A stretch of DNA of 58,958 nt from Collinsella aerofaciens (GCF_015670795.1 NZ_JADPCJ010000013.1:1-58958); one strand, 5' to 3'; shown: positions 7,133 to 16,568, counted from the first letter of the stretch. Notes: a model not told the origin generated them from the sequence alone. Numbers and translations are program-made.

Positions 7133-8450
7133 TGAACGTGCTCCAAACGTGATGTAGGCCGGCGATGAACTTGTCGATGTCGGCCTTGTCGTTGTAGAAG
7201 GCCACGCTGGCGCGGCAGCAGGCGAGGTTCTCGACGCCCAGCCAGGTGAGCAGCGGCTGTGCACAGTGGTGGCCGGCGCGAATGCAGACGCCGTCCATGT
7301 CCATGATGCTCGCGACGTCGTGCGGGTGGATGCCCTTGACGTTAAAGCTCACAACGCCGTGGTGGTTGTCCCAATAGATGGAGCCGATGATCTGGACAAA
7401 GTCGAGCTGCATGAGCTCGCCCATCAGGTAGTGGACGAGTGCCTGCTCGCGGGCCTGGATGTTCTCGTAACCCACCGTGTTGACCAGGTAATCAAGGGCG
7501 GCGCCCGTGGCGAAGATGCCGGCGGCGTCCTGCGTGCCGGCCTCGAACTTCTCGGGGACGGGCGCCCAGACGGCTTCCTGCTCGGTGACAGAGTCGATCA
7601 TTTCGCCGCCGGTGAGCATGGGCGGCATGGCGTTGAGCAGGTCCATCTTGCCCCACAGCACGCCGATGCCCATGGGGCCCATGGCCTTGTGCGCGCTAAA
7701 GGCAAAGAAATCGGCGCCCAGATCGGCCACATCGACCGGCATGTGCGGCAGCGACTGCGCGCCGTCGACGACCAGATAGCCGCCGTACTTGTGCACGAGC
7801 TTGCCGAGATTCTTGACCGGGTTCTCGACGCCCAGCACGTTAGACACCTGACCCACGGCCAAGATTTTGGTCTTGGGGCCCACCTTGGACAGAACCTCCT
7901 CGGTGGTGAGTTGACCGGTCTTGGTGGGGTAGAGGTAGACGAGCTTGGCGCCGGTCTCGCGGCAGACCTGCTGCCACGGAATCAGGTTGGAGTGGTGCTC
8001 CATGATGGTGATGACGACCTCGTCACCGGGCTCGAGCACCGTGGGTGCAAAGCTCTTGGCGACCAGGTTGAGCGACTCGCTCGTGTTGCGGGTGAAGACG
8101 ACCTCGTTGGCCTGTGAGGCGCCGATGAGGTCGGCGATCTGCTGGCGGACCTTCGCGATGGCGTCGGTTGCCTCGACGGACAGCGAGTACAGGCCGCGCA
8201 GGGGGTTGGCGTTCATGCGCTGATAGAAGTCGCGCTCGGCGTCGAGCACACAGGCAGGGCGCTGCGCGGTGGCGGCGCTATCGAGGAAGGCGATCTCGGG
8301 GTGCTGCTGGAAGAGCGGGAACTGCGCCTTGTAGGGGTTGGTCTCGATGTCTACGGTGGGCCAGCCGCGCGAAGCCTCGTCGCTGGCGTCGAGCTCCATG
8401 GGCTCGGGGGCAGTGCAGGTATCGCATTTAACGTGCTCGGTGTCGATCAT
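7125..8450 (-). CDS. sufS: Cysteine desulfurase SufS
   Basis: A 441-residue group II cysteine desulfurase (PLP-dependent, aminotransferase class V). The PLP lysine is K255 in FSAHKAMGPMGIG, and the catalytic cysteine is C396 in RAGHHCAQPLL. It removes sulfur from L-cysteine as a persulfide for SufU. About 40 residues precede the usual SufS start (near NPYKAQFPLF), including a CDTC pair, so it is longer than the usual ~406 residues. The ATG overlaps the sufD stop as ATGA and has AGGAG upstream, supporting this start and translational coupling. Confidence 0.93.
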   Translation of the reverse strand: MIDTEHVKCDTCTAPEPMELDASDEASRGWPTVDIETNPYKAQFPLFQQHPEIAFLDSAATAQRPACVLDAERDFYQRMNANPLRGLYSLSVEATDAIAKVRQQIADLIGASQANEVVFTRNTSESLNLVAKSFAPTVLEPGDEVVITIMEHHSNLIPWQQVCRETGAKLVYLYPTKTGQLTTEEVLSKVGPKTKILAVGQVSNVLGVENPVKNLGKLVHKYGGYLVVDGAQSLPHMPVDVADLGADFFAFSAHKAMGPMGIGVLWGKMDLLNAMPPMLTGGEMIDSVTEQEAVWAPVPEKFEAGTQDAAGIFATGAALDYLVNTVGYENIQAREQALVHYLMGELMQLDFVQIIGSIYWDNHHGVVSFNVKGIHPHDVASIMDMDGVCIRAGHHCAQPLLTWLGVENLACCRASVAFYNDKADIDKFIAGLHHVWSTFNG

Positions 8451-9718
8451 GCGAGCTCCTCTTCAAAGTTGTCGATCAGGTTGTTGCCCAAGCGGACGAC
8501 GGCGGCGCGGGTGCGCTCGTCGGTCGCGGAAAGCGCGGCGTCCTCCAGCTTGGCGCGGATGAACAGGTCCTCGGCGGCATTTTGGTCAAGGCCGCGGCAG
8601 GCGAGATAGAACAGCTGCTCGTCGCGGACGTGGCCGATGGTGGCTCCGTGGTTGCCGGCGACGTCGTCCTCGTCGCAGAGAATGACGGGGACGGTCTTGT
8701 TGTCGACGCCCTTGTTGGCCAAAAGCACCGTCTCGCGCTCGGTGCCGGTTGCACCCTTGCAACCGTGCACGAGGTCGATGGTGCCGCGGTAGACCTTCTT
8801 GGACGTGCCGGTCAGCACGCCGTTGGCGTCGATCTCGCACTCGGTCTTGCGACCGCGGTGGCGCAGCTCGTAGTTAAAGTCGCGCACCTGCTCGCGGGCG
8901 CCCAGGTAGTCAGTATCGATGGTGACCTTGGCGGTATCGCCCAGCAGGTCGCCGGCAAGGCCGGTGGCGCTGGCGCCGGCACCCAGGACGGTGTGCTGCA
9001 CGTTGACGCGCGCGCCCTCGTCCAGGAACAGGCCGGTGTCGTCGAGCGCGATCCAGCTATCGTCGAGCGTCTGCGTGCAGGTCACGTTGACGGTGGCGTA
9101 CTCGTGAGCGCACACGCGTAGCACGGAGCCCACGACACCCTCGCCGGTAACGGGGGAGTCTAGGGCGACCTGCAGATCGAGCGTCGACTGGGGACGAGCG
9201 ACGACGTCGACGGCGGCGATGGCCGCGGCGGCATCGACACCGCTCACGTGCACGGTAACCGTGGCGTGCTTGTATGTGGGCACATCGATGACGATGCGCT
9301 TGGTGGCGTGGTCGACCAGATAGGCGTAAGCAGCCTCGCCCATGCCGGTCTCAAAGGCCTCAGCAGGGGAGAGCTCCTCCTCGAGCTTGATGGCACCGGC
9401 CTGGTAGATGGAGGTGGCGGGCACGTCGAGCTCGGTCTCGGGCGTGATGCGGGCGCGGTCGGCGGCGTCGCCGGGGGCGGAGGCGCGGCGCCCGGGGAAG
9501 CGCTCGGCCATGGCGTCCATGGCGGCGTCGAACGCGTCTGCCATGCCGGTAAACTGCTCGTCCAAGCCCTCGACCTCAACGGCCCCGGTGGGAGCGGCGG
9601 CAAGCTCGTCAGAGAGCTCGAGCTTGGTCTGATTCATCTTCAGCCAACCCCAAGTGGCAGCTGGCATCGCATTGACCTGCTCAAGGGTGGTAGCAGCGGT
9701 GTTCGTGGTCTGGTTCAT
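8447..9718 (-). CDS. sufD: SufD, Fe-S cluster assembly complex subunit
   Basis: A 423-residue SufB/SufD-family protein with the C-terminal beta-helix core (HRGRKTECEIDANGVLTGTSKKVYRGTIDLVHG, then DNKTVPVILCDEDDVAGNHGATIGHV). The H in NHGATIGH and the nearby acidic residues match the SufD site that forms the SufB-SufD cluster interface. The start at 9718 overlaps the sufB stop by one base (TAATG). A long open frame continues upstream of it inside sufB, but that is a phase shadow. It works with SufB and SufC as the SufBC2D scaffold. Confidence 0.9.
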   Translation of the reverse strand: MNQTTNTAATTLEQVNAMPAATWGWLKMNQTKLELSDELAAAPTGAVEVEGLDEQFTGMADAFDAAMDAMAERFPGRRASAPGDAADRARITPETELDVPATSIYQAGAIKLEEELSPAEAFETGMGEAAYAYLVDHATKRIVIDVPTYKHATVTVHVSGVDAAAAIAAVDVVARPQSTLDLQVALDSPVTGEGVVGSVLRVCAHEYATVNVTCTQTLDDSWIALDDTGLFLDEGARVNVQHTVLGAGASATGLAGDLLGDTAKVTIDTDYLGAREQVRDFNYELRHRGRKTECEIDANGVLTGTSKKVYRGTIDLVHGCKGATGTERETVLLANKGVDNKTVPVILCDEDDVAGNHGATIGHVRDEQLFYLACRGLDQNAAEDLFIRAKLEDAALSATDERTRAAVVRLGNNLIDNFEEELA

Positions 9719-11130
9719 TATCCGATCGCTCCTTCCATCTCGAGCTTGATCAGGTTGTTCATCTCGACGGCGTACTCCAACGGCAGCTCCTTGGAGACCG
9801 GGTTGGCAAAGCCGTTGACGATCATGGTACGGGCCTCTTCCTCCGAGATACCGCGGCTCATCAGGTAGAACACCTTGTCGTCGCCGATACGTCCGATGGT
9901 GGCCTCGTGGCCGATGTCGACATTCTTGGCGCGGATGTCCATGGCGGGGATGGTGTCGGAGCGGCTCTGGTCGTCGAGCATGAGCGACTGGCAGCTCACG
10001 GTTGCCTTGGAACCCTCGGCCTTGGGCGTGGCCACGATGGAGCTGCGGAAGGTCTGGATGCCGCCGCTCTTGGAGATGCCCTTGGTCTCGACGGTTGCCG
10101 AGGTATCGGGCGCGTTGAGCACGACCTTGCAGCCGGTATCTAGGTTCTGGCCGGCGCCGGCAAAGGTGATGCCGGTAAAGCTCGAGCGGGCGCGGCGGCC
10201 GTTGAGCACGCTCATGGGGTAGAGGTAGCCCACGTGGCTGCCGAAGGAGCCACTGATCCACTCGATGTCGCCGTCCTCGTCCACGCGCGCACGCTTGGTG
10301 TTGAGGTTGTACATGTTCTTGGACCAGTTCTCGATGGTCGAGTAGCGCAGGTGCGCGCGCTTGCCCACAAAAAGCTCGACAGCGCCGGCGTGGAGGTTGG
10401 CCACGTTGTACTTGGGCGCGGAGCAACCCTCGATAAAGTGCAGGTCGGCATCGTCCTCGACGATGATGAGCGTGTGCTCAAACTGGCCGGCGCCCTTGGC
10501 GTTAAGGCGGAAGTAGCTCTGCAGCGGGAAGTCCAACTTGGTGCCCTTGGGCACGTAGACAAACGAGCCGCCCGACCATACGGCGCCGTGCAGGGCCGCA
10601 AATTTGTGGTCGGTGGGTGGGATGAGCGTCATAAACTTCTCGTGGATGAGCGGTTCCCACTGCGGGTCGTGCAGGGCTTCCTCAATACCAGAGTAGACGA
10701 TGCCCATCTTGGAGGCGGTGTCCTGCATGTTGTGGTAGACGAGCTCGGAGTCGTACTGCGCGCCGACGCCTGCCAGGTAGCTGCGTTCGGCCTCGGGGAT
10801 GCCCAGGCGCTCAAAGGTGTTCTTGATGTCGTCGGGCACCGACTCCCAGTCGTGCTTTTGGTCGGTGTTGGGCTTGACATAGGTGACGATGTTGTCCATG
10901 TCCAAGCCCTCGATGGAGGGGCCCCACGTCGGATCCGGGAAGCGGTTGAAAATCTCGAGGGACTTTAAGCGCAGGTCGAGCATCCACTGCGGCTCGTCCT
11001 TCTTGGCGCTGATCTCGCGCACGATGTCGGGCGTGATGCCGGCGTCGAGGCGCTCAAATCCCTCCTCGCTATAGGTGAAGTCGTAGAGGCTGCGGTCGAT
11101 GTCCGCGACCTCGGTGCGGTTCTTGCTCAT
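9718..11130 (-). CDS. sufB: SufB, Fe-S cluster scaffold subunit
   Basis: A 470-residue SufB, the usual length. Diagnostic segments include WGPSIEGLDMDNIVTYV, HAGAVELFVGKRAHLRYSTIENWS and DIGHEATIGRIGDDKVFYLMSRG. The conserved cysteine in IEGCSAPKY is a candidate sulfur-transfer/cluster ligand. SufB receives sulfur and iron to build the nascent [4Fe-4S] cluster. It lies 12 bp downstream of sufC and overlaps sufD by one base, so sufCBD are translated as a block. Confidence 0.95.
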   Translation of the reverse strand: MSKNRTEVADIDRSLYDFTYSEEGFERLDAGITPDIVREISAKKDEPQWMLDLRLKSLEIFNRFPDPTWGPSIEGLDMDNIVTYVKPNTDQKHDWESVPDDIKNTFERLGIPEAERSYLAGVGAQYDSELVYHNMQDTASKMGIVYSGIEEALHDPQWEPLIHEKFMTLIPPTDHKFAALHGAVWSGGSFVYVPKGTKLDFPLQSYFRLNAKGAGQFEHTLIIVEDDADLHFIEGCSAPKYNVANLHAGAVELFVGKRAHLRYSTIENWSKNMYNLNTKRARVDEDGDIEWISGSFGSHVGYLYPMSVLNGRRARSSFTGITFAGAGQNLDTGCKVVLNAPDTSATVETKGISKSGGIQTFRSSIVATPKAEGSKATVSCQSLMLDDQSRSDTIPAMDIRAKNVDIGHEATIGRIGDDKVFYLMSRGISEEEARTMIVNGFANPVSKELPLEYAVEMNNLIKLEMEGAIG

Positions 11131-11142
11131 TGCGTTGCCCCT

Positions 11143-11943
11143 TTACGCCTGCTGCTCGGCAGCGGCGGCCTCGGCCTGGGCGCGCTGCTCGGCGGCCTCG
11201 CGCTCGAAGGTCTCAAAGCCGTTCTTGTCGATCCAGGGGATCAGCGAGGCGTCGTCCTCGCGCACGATGTGGCCCTTGACCATAACGTGGACGCGGTCGA
11301 CATTCAGGTGCTCCAGGATGCGCGTGTTGTGCGTGATGATGAGCATGGAGCCGTCGCAGCTCTTGCGGTAGGCGTCCATGCCATGACTGACGGTGGAAAG
11401 GGCGTCGACGTCCAGGCCGGAGTCAGTCTCGTCCAGGATGGCCAGCTTGGGCTGCAGCAGCAGAAGCTGGAGCATTTCGACCTTCTTTTTCTCGCCGCCC
11501 GAGAAGCCCACGCCCAGCTCGCGGTTGAAGTAGGCGGTATCCATGTTGAGCTCGGCCGCGAGCTCCTTGACGCGACGGCGGAACTCCTTGCCCTTCATCT
11601 CCAGGCCGGGGCGGCCGGCGATGCTGGCGCGCAAAAAGCTCGACAGCGGCACGCCCGGAATCTCGACCGGGGCCTGGAAGCTTAGGAACAGGCCGGCGCG
11701 CGAGCGCTTGTCGGTGGTGAGCTCAGTGATGTCCTGGCCGTCAAAGACGATGCGGCCGTCGTTGACCGTGTAAACGGGGTCGCCCATGACCAGGTGGCCG
11801 AGGGTGGACTTGCCGGCGCCGTTGGGTCCCATCAGAACGTGGGTCTCGCCGGCGGCGACGTTGAGGTTGACGTTGTGGAGGATGGTCTTCTCGTCCACGG
11901 AGGCGGTCAGACCTTCGATGGAAAGCAGCGGATTTGCGCTCAT
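11143..11943 (-). CDS. sufC: SufC, ABC-type ATPase of the SUF system
   Basis: A 266-residue ABC ATPase: Walker A GPNGAGKST at residues 39-47, signature FSGGEKKK, Walker B LAILDETDSGLD. The DETDSGLD sequence and FLSFQAPVEIPGV are typical of SufC. It drives conformational change of SufB-SufD. The ATG at 11943 has AGGG seven bases upstream; an in-frame ATG 30 bp further up has no ribosome binding site. The C-terminus ends in an Ala/Glu/Gln-rich tail. First gene of the suf operon. Confidence 0.94.
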   Translation of the reverse strand: MSANPLLSIEGLTASVDEKTILHNVNLNVAAGETHVLMGPNGAGKSTLGHLVMGDPVYTVNDGRIVFDGQDITELTTDKRSRAGLFLSFQAPVEIPGVPLSSFLRASIAGRPGLEMKGKEFRRRVKELAAELNMDTAYFNRELGVGFSGGEKKKVEMLQLLLLQPKLAILDETDSGLDVDALSTVSHGMDAYRKSCDGSMLIITHNTRILEHLNVDRVHVMVKGHIVREDDASLIPWIDKNGFETFEREAAEQRAQAEAAAAEQQA

Positions 11944-12007
11944 GCTGTCCCTCTCTGTATATGGTGTACTCATAGGTGTACTAAACCCTAGGAATCTTCT
12001 CGGAATA

Positions 12008-12035
12008 AAGTTACTATGGGTTCGGCGTTAGTCAA
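12008..12035 (-). promoter_or_regulatory. Candidate suf operon promoter
   Basis: On the minus strand, TTGACT (12030-12035) and TAACTT (12008-12013) are separated by 16 bases, about 65 bp upstream of the sufC start. It is the best sigma70-like element between the divergent sufC and rrf2 genes. The sequence between it and sufC contains CCTAGG and could hold an Rrf2 operator, but no family-specific site is certain. Confidence 0.5.
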
Positions 12036-12072
12036 GGGAAAACCCGACTAATCCACTCGACTTTTTAGATGA

Positions 12073-12140
12073 GGGACATAAAATCAGGTTTGTTTGCCCC
12101 GCGTGCATAGGATTTGGGCAAACAAGCCTGGTTTTGTCCC
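12073..12140. promoter_or_regulatory. Long imperfect inverted repeat between sufC and rrf2
   Basis: The left arm (12073-12099) and right arm (12116-12140) are near-complementary: GGGACA, an A-rich stretch, then CAGG-TTTGTTTGCCC, around a 16-base loop. It lies just 5' of the rrf2 ribosome binding site and upstream of the suf -35 box. It could be an operator for the Rrf2 protein, or an mRNA leader hairpin of rrf2. Confidence 0.55.
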
Positions 12141-12161
12141 AGTAACGATGGGAGGGTAGGT

Positions 12162-12593
12162 ATGCTCATTTCTTCTAAGGGCCGCTATGCCCTCCGACTG
12201 ATGATCTATATCGCGGCGCTGGGCGACGCCGAGGGCAAGATTGCCCTGCGCGAGGTTGCCGACCGCGAGCATATCTCGCAAAAGTATCTGGAGCAGCTGG
12301 TTCGTCCGCTTATGAAGGCGGGCCTGCTTAAGAGCGTGCGCGGCAAGGGCGGCGGCTACATGATGGCCAAGGACCCGGCCGAGGTGCGTGCCGGCGACAT
12401 CCTGCGCGCCGTCGAGGGCAGCACGGCTCCGGTGGCGTGCGACGGCATCGACAACAGTTGCGCCCGCAGCGATCTGTGCTCGACCGTCAAGTTCTGGCGC
12501 GGTCTGGACGACGTGATCGAAAAGTACGTCGACGGCGTGACGTTGGCCGACTTGGCCGCCGTCCCCGAGATCAACTTTGACATTAAGCTGTAG
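12162..12593 (+). CDS. Rrf2-family (IscR/SufR-like) transcriptional regulator
   Basis: A 143-residue winged-helix protein. The N-terminus (MLISSKGRYALRLMIYIA) and the recognition region (HISQKYLEQLVRPLMKAGLLKSVRGKGGGY) are classical Rrf2. Three cysteines, C93, C100 and C106, have spacing close to the [2Fe-2S] ligands of IscR, so a cluster-sensing repressor is likely. It is divergent from sufCBDSU and probably controls it according to Fe-S status; the promoter region is shared. The ATG at 12162 has GGGAGGG upstream. Confidence 0.92.
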   Translation: MLISSKGRYALRLMIYIAALGDAEGKIALREVADREHISQKYLEQLVRPLMKAGLLKSVRGKGGGYMMAKDPAEVRAGDILRAVEGSTAPVACDGIDNSCARSDLCSTVKFWRGLDDVIEKYVDGVTLADLAAVPEINFDIKL

Positions 12594-12732
12594 GTTGAGC
12601 GCAATTCCTTAAGATTTCGCGGAGGGTTGTTGCCGTTTACCGAGGGGTTGTTGTGCAACAACGGGCGAGCTGCAATACTTATTTTTATCTTTGCAAACTG
12701 AACTTTAACTACACCAATGCAGGGAGGATCTT

Positions 12733-14550
12733 ATGCAGCCCAAGCATTCTGCGATTGTCGCGGGCCTGACGCTGGCGCTTTCGTTTGGCGCCGTTTCCGC
12801 GCCGGCACCCGCCGCTGCCGAGGAGCCCACGCCAGGCGTTGCCTCGGATGCCACCGATATCGATAAGGGTCTCTACACCCAGCAGTCTTTCTCGGGCGTG
12901 CTGAGGTCGGTCCAGGGTGTCTCGTTTGTCAACGTGACTCCCGAGATGAAGTACTTCACCAAATATGAGAGCCATGGCAACTATAACCAGGGCTTTTCGT
13001 ATGGCGACGGCTATAACGCGCTGGGCTATTACCAGTTCGACCGCCGTTGGTCGCTCATCCCGTTTATGAAGCAGGCCTACAACTACAACCCTGAAAAATA
13101 CAGCATGCTCAAGGATGCGATTGATCGCGGCAGCGAGATCTCCAACACGAGCAATGCCATGTACGAGAACGGCCAGCTCACCGAGTTGGCCCGTATCGCT
13201 CAGGATGCCTTCCAAGGTGCGTACAACACCGATCCTGTTGAGTTCTCAGCACTTCAAGATGCCTATGCGTACAACTCGTACTATGCGGTGACCGAGGCGT
13301 GGCTCAAGAGCGGCCTTGGTATTGATATTTCGGGCCGTGCCGATTGCGTCAAGGGCATGGTGTGGAGCATTACCAACATGTGCGGCACCGGTGGCTGCAG
13401 GGACTTCTTCCGCTGGGCGAATCTTTCTAATGATATGACTGACCGTGAGTTTGTGACGGCGCTCTCCAATAGCGTGGTCAACAATGTCGCCACCAAGTAT
13501 TCGAGCCAGCCCCAGTATCATGAGGGCTGGAAGAACCGTTATAAGAATGAGCTGAAGGACTGCTTGGCTTATATCGCCGAGGACGAGGCCGCTGCCGCTG
13601 CGACGCCCGTGCAGCCCGAGCCTACACCGGCGCCCTCGCCGACACCTGATTCGAATGACGACTCGAGTGACGATGCCAACGATGACAGGATGGATGCGCC
13701 CTCGACCGATGCTGACGGTAATGGCTCTGCTGGTGGCACTACCAACGACGGCTCTACCTCGAACGGCTCCAATTCGAACGGCTCTGCTGCGGGCGATTCG
13801 TCTTCAAGCTCTGCCGGCAATACGGACAGCGACGCTTCTGGTTCGACCGACGCTGACACCTCTAACTCATCCACCGGCTCGAGCGATTCGTCCGTTGACA
13901 CCGGCTCTAACAACGGCTCTGGCTCTGACGCAACCCCTGATTCCGATGCTTCCAAGGACGACTCGAATAAGGCGCCGGACGCTCCCGTTGCTTCGCCGGA
14001 CAAGAAGCCTTCTTTCTCCGAGCAGCTTGGTTCTACGCTGGGTTCTTCGCTGATGGCTGGCGTCAATAACGGCTCGGCCCAGAACAAGGACAACTCTGAT
14101 CAGGCTTCCACGGAAAAGACCGAAGCCGCAAAGGGCGACTCCAAGGATAAGGCTTCCGAGAAGGTTGAATCCGATAAGGGTTCTAGCTCTGATGAGAAGG
14201 ACGACAAGTCCGCTCAGAAGAAGGACGAGGACAAGAAGTCTGAATCTGAGGAGAAGGACAAGAACAAGGACAAGACCGAGGACGGAAAGCAGCAGGGCGA
14301 GGACAGCAGTAAGGGCAACACCGACAACCAGAACCAAGAGCAAAATGACTCCAAGACGGTGACCACTACAACCACCACTACAACGACTAAGACTTCGGGC
14401 GGTAACATGCCCAAGACGGGCGACCTTATCGTTATGGCGAGCCTTGCCAGCGCGAGCTTGGCCACGCTGGGCGCTACGTCTATCGTAAGTGGTAAGCATA
14501 AGCTCGATCAGCAGAAGAAGGCTTCTGGGGAGGACGACTCGGGGGAGTAG
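12733..14550 (+). CDS. Sortase-anchored surface protein with lysozyme-like domain
   Basis: 605 residues. A signal peptide (about 1-29, cleavage after PAPAAA) is followed by a globular domain (about 50-290) whose KYESHGNYNQGFSYGDGYNALGYYQFDRR segment resembles the lysozyme-like domain at the C-terminus of VgrG3-type proteins. Its glutamate in KYES is the candidate catalytic acid. Next come a Ser/Asp/Asn/Gly-rich stretch (about 300-430), a charged Lys/Glu/Asp-rich stretch (about 460-535), a run of threonines, the sortase motif MPKTG (559-563), a hydrophobic segment and a polar tail. It is probably a wall-anchored peptidoglycan hydrolase held on a long disordered stalk. GGGAGG precedes the ATG. 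Single gene with its own terminator; catalytic activity is inferred. Confidence 0.75.
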   Translation: MQPKHSAIVAGLTLALSFGAVSAPAPAAAEEPTPGVASDATDIDKGLYTQQSFSGVLRSVQGVSFVNVTPEMKYFTKYESHGNYNQGFSYGDGYNALGYYQFDRRWSLIPFMKQAYNYNPEKYSMLKDAIDRGSEISNTSNAMYENGQLTELARIAQDAFQGAYNTDPVEFSALQDAYAYNSYYAVTEAWLKSGLGIDISGRADCVKGMVWSITNMCGTGGCRDFFRWANLSNDMTDREFVTALSNSVVNNVATKYSSQPQYHEGWKNRYKNELKDCLAYIAEDEAAAAATPVQPEPTPAPSPTPDSNDDSSDDANDDRMDAPSTDADGNGSAGGTTNDGSTSNGSNSNGSAAGDSSSSSAGNTDSDASGSTDADTSNSSTGSSDSSVDTGSNNGSGSDATPDSDASKDDSNKAPDAPVASPDKKPSFSEQLGSTLGSSLMAGVNNGSAQNKDNSDQASTEKTEAAKGDSKDKASEKVESDKGSSSDEKDDKSAQKKDEDKKSESEEKDKNKDKTEDGKQQGEDSSKGNTDNQNQEQNDSKTVTTTTTTTTTKTSGGNMPKTGDLIVMASLASASLATLGATSIVSGKHKLDQQKKASGEDDSGE

Positions 14551-14582
14551 GCTCTCAGTTGCCAGATAACTAAATAGTCGGG

Positions 14583-14618
14583 ACGGGGTCCGGTGCGAAT
14601 GTATCGGGCCCCGTTTTG
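14583..14618 (+). terminator. Rho-independent terminator of the surface-protein gene
   Basis: ACGGGGTCCGG pairs with CGGGCCCCGT (with a mismatch) and is followed by TTTTG, about 35 bp after the stop codon. Confidence 0.75.
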
Positions 14619-14751
14619 TTGTGCAACGATTTGTTATGCCCCCTCGGGGCGTCAGTTGCTACCGTTGCCCGAAACCTTTGCAGGTCGATATTGTTGCGCT
14701 CCGCCTGCTCGTTACAATAGGCATCGTGCTGCGTTAGAGGGAGGGTTTACG

Positions 14752-16551
14752 GTGTCTGAACAGGTGAATTGTGGTTTTACTCATGCGTTTGGTGCGCGGT
14801 TGCTCAATCATGCGGATAACGCAGCTCTACCGGTTGATGTTCACGACTTTTCCGATGCAATCAATCGGTATTTACTCGTCGATAAGACCATGTTTATTGC
14901 CGATATGTTGGATTGTGAGGCATCCGTCGCGTTTTGCTGCCGACCCAAGGGTTTTGGCAAGAGCATGAACTTGTCGATGCTCAAATGCTATTTGGAACGA
15001 CCTGATCACCGGCGGCCGGATCGAAGCCCGTTCGTCTGCACCCAGATTTGGCAGGCGGGCGGCGGTCGCTATCGTGATGAGTACGCGTGTTATCCGGTCA
15101 TCATGCTCGACTTTTCAGCTGTCGCTGTGAGGCGCGACGCTGATGCTGCGGCGGCTATTCGCAGCGCCGTCGCGCACGAGTGCGCCCGATTGCTGCCGCT
15201 GCTTGCCGCGCCTGATCTGTCAAGACGTGAGGTTCGTCTTATCGAGAGGGCGGCGCGTGGGGTGGCCAGCGATAGAGAGATCGATGCGGCGCTAGGCGTG
15301 CTTATTAAGCTGCTCCAGACAGCTTTCGATGAGCAGGTTGTTCTTCTGATAGACGACTACGACGCGGTATGTCCAAAGCGTTTGGACACTAAGGACTACG
15401 GTAGCATGGATTCCCTAGAGTCGCTCAGCCGGATGTTGTTCGACACCATTGCCGACGCCGGCGATTTGTTGCGATTGACGTGCCTTATGGGCGAGCGCCC
15501 CGGTCCTGCCGAGTTTGCGTTGTCCCAACGTGGGGTTTCCTATCGGTCGGCGACGCCGCTGTCGAGTTGGTGTGATCGATGGTTCGGTTTTTCGGACGAC
15601 GAAGTCCAGGTACTGTTGGATCGCATCGGTCGCAACGGCTGTCTGGATGACGCGCGTGAGTGGCTCGAGGGTTATCTGTTTGGTGGTTTTTATTGTTCGA
15701 TCCCGGAGCGTGTGGTGGACTACGCACATCGCGGTTGCGTCGCGCCCGTTCGGACAGATCTGTATGGTTGCGCCGATCGTCTGAGCGCATACGTCGGTGA
15801 CTGGAATCTCATGCGCCTGTCCGCATTGTTCGATTTGCTTGAGCCGCATGGGTTTATTGAGGCGTCGGTGCATGTGCATGCCGAGGAGGCCGATGCCGCC
15901 AAGCCCGAAGATATCTGGACTGCGCTGTATCTGTCTGGATTCCTTACCACGGACATGACGGGGCATTCGGAGGACGGCGTGCGCCTTCGTTCCCTGCGTC
16001 TGCCTAACAACGAAGTACGTCAGGCGCTCCGTCTTGTAATTCTGGAATGGTTTGAGTGCGCCGTTGAGGACGTTCGAGTTATCGACTCGTTCCATGACGG
16101 GCTGTGTCGTGGAGACGAGGACGCTGTAAAGCAAGCTTTGAGCTGTGCTATCGGCGATCTGGGCATCGATGTGGGCCAATCAGATATGCCGACAGCCTAT
16201 CATCTGGCGCTGCAGGGGCTCTGCTTTGGACTGCCCGGCTATTGCAATCCCAGCTCCAAGCGAAGTGGCGTTTCGGATCGCTGGGATATCCAGGTGATTC
16301 CCACCGGTCGGGTGTTTGACGTGGCCGACACGCTCGGCATACTCGACGAGCGCCCGCTGATAACGATCAACATGATGTACGACCCTGGCGTCGATGCCCT
16401 GGGCCTAGAACTGTTAGCGGTTCAGGCGCTGCTCGAAATCGAGCGCAACGGCATCGATGATATTCGCGTGCCACGCCCCGCCGTCGGGCGGATGCGCTGG
16501 GGCTTTGGCTTTGACGGGCAGCGTGTGTCCGTGGTGTGCCAACGGTTGTAG
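14752..16551 (+). CDS. AAA-ATPase-like protein with degenerate PD-(D/E)XK nuclease region
   Basis: 599 residues. The N-terminal part matches the AAA-ATPase-like family often paired with a C-terminal PDDEXK_9 nuclease. The modified Walker A is CRPKGFGKS at 63-71, and the Walker B-like segment is QVVLLIDDYDAVCPKR. The C-terminal third aligns in layout, but the usual E/D-x-K catalytic core is not evident (WDIQVIPTGR and LITINMMYD lie where it is expected), so nuclease activity is doubtful. A GTG at 14752 with GAGGGAGGG upstream is the start; a longer frame has no ribosome binding site. These genes multiply in gut bacteria and their role is unknown. Confidence 0.7.
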   Translation: MSEQVNCGFTHAFGARLLNHADNAALPVDVHDFSDAINRYLLVDKTMFIADMLDCEASVAFCCRPKGFGKSMNLSMLKCYLERPDHRRPDRSPFVCTQIWQAGGGRYRDEYACYPVIMLDFSAVAVRRDADAAAAIRSAVAHECARLLPLLAAPDLSRREVRLIERAARGVASDREIDAALGVLIKLLQTAFDEQVVLLIDDYDAVCPKRLDTKDYGSMDSLESLSRMLFDTIADAGDLLRLTCLMGERPGPAEFALSQRGVSYRSATPLSSWCDRWFGFSDDEVQVLLDRIGRNGCLDDAREWLEGYLFGGFYCSIPERVVDYAHRGCVAPVRTDLYGCADRLSAYVGDWNLMRLSALFDLLEPHGFIEASVHVHAEEADAAKPEDIWTALYLSGFLTTDMTGHSEDGVRLRSLRLPNNEVRQALRLVILEWFECAVEDVRVIDSFHDGLCRGDEDAVKQALSCAIGDLGIDVGQSDMPTAYHLALQGLCFGLPGYCNPSSKRSGVSDRWDIQVIPTGRVFDVADTLGILDERPLITINMMYDPGVDALGLELLAVQALLEIERNGIDDIRVPRPAVGRMRWGFGFDGQRVSVVCQRL

Positions 16552-16568
16552 GGGATGGCGAAAGCCCT

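Noticed and set aside
9719-10426. N-terminal extension of SufD by about 236 codons
   Set aside because: It overlaps sufB in another phase and is arginine-rich; the ATG at 9718 with the TAATG overlap is the natural start.
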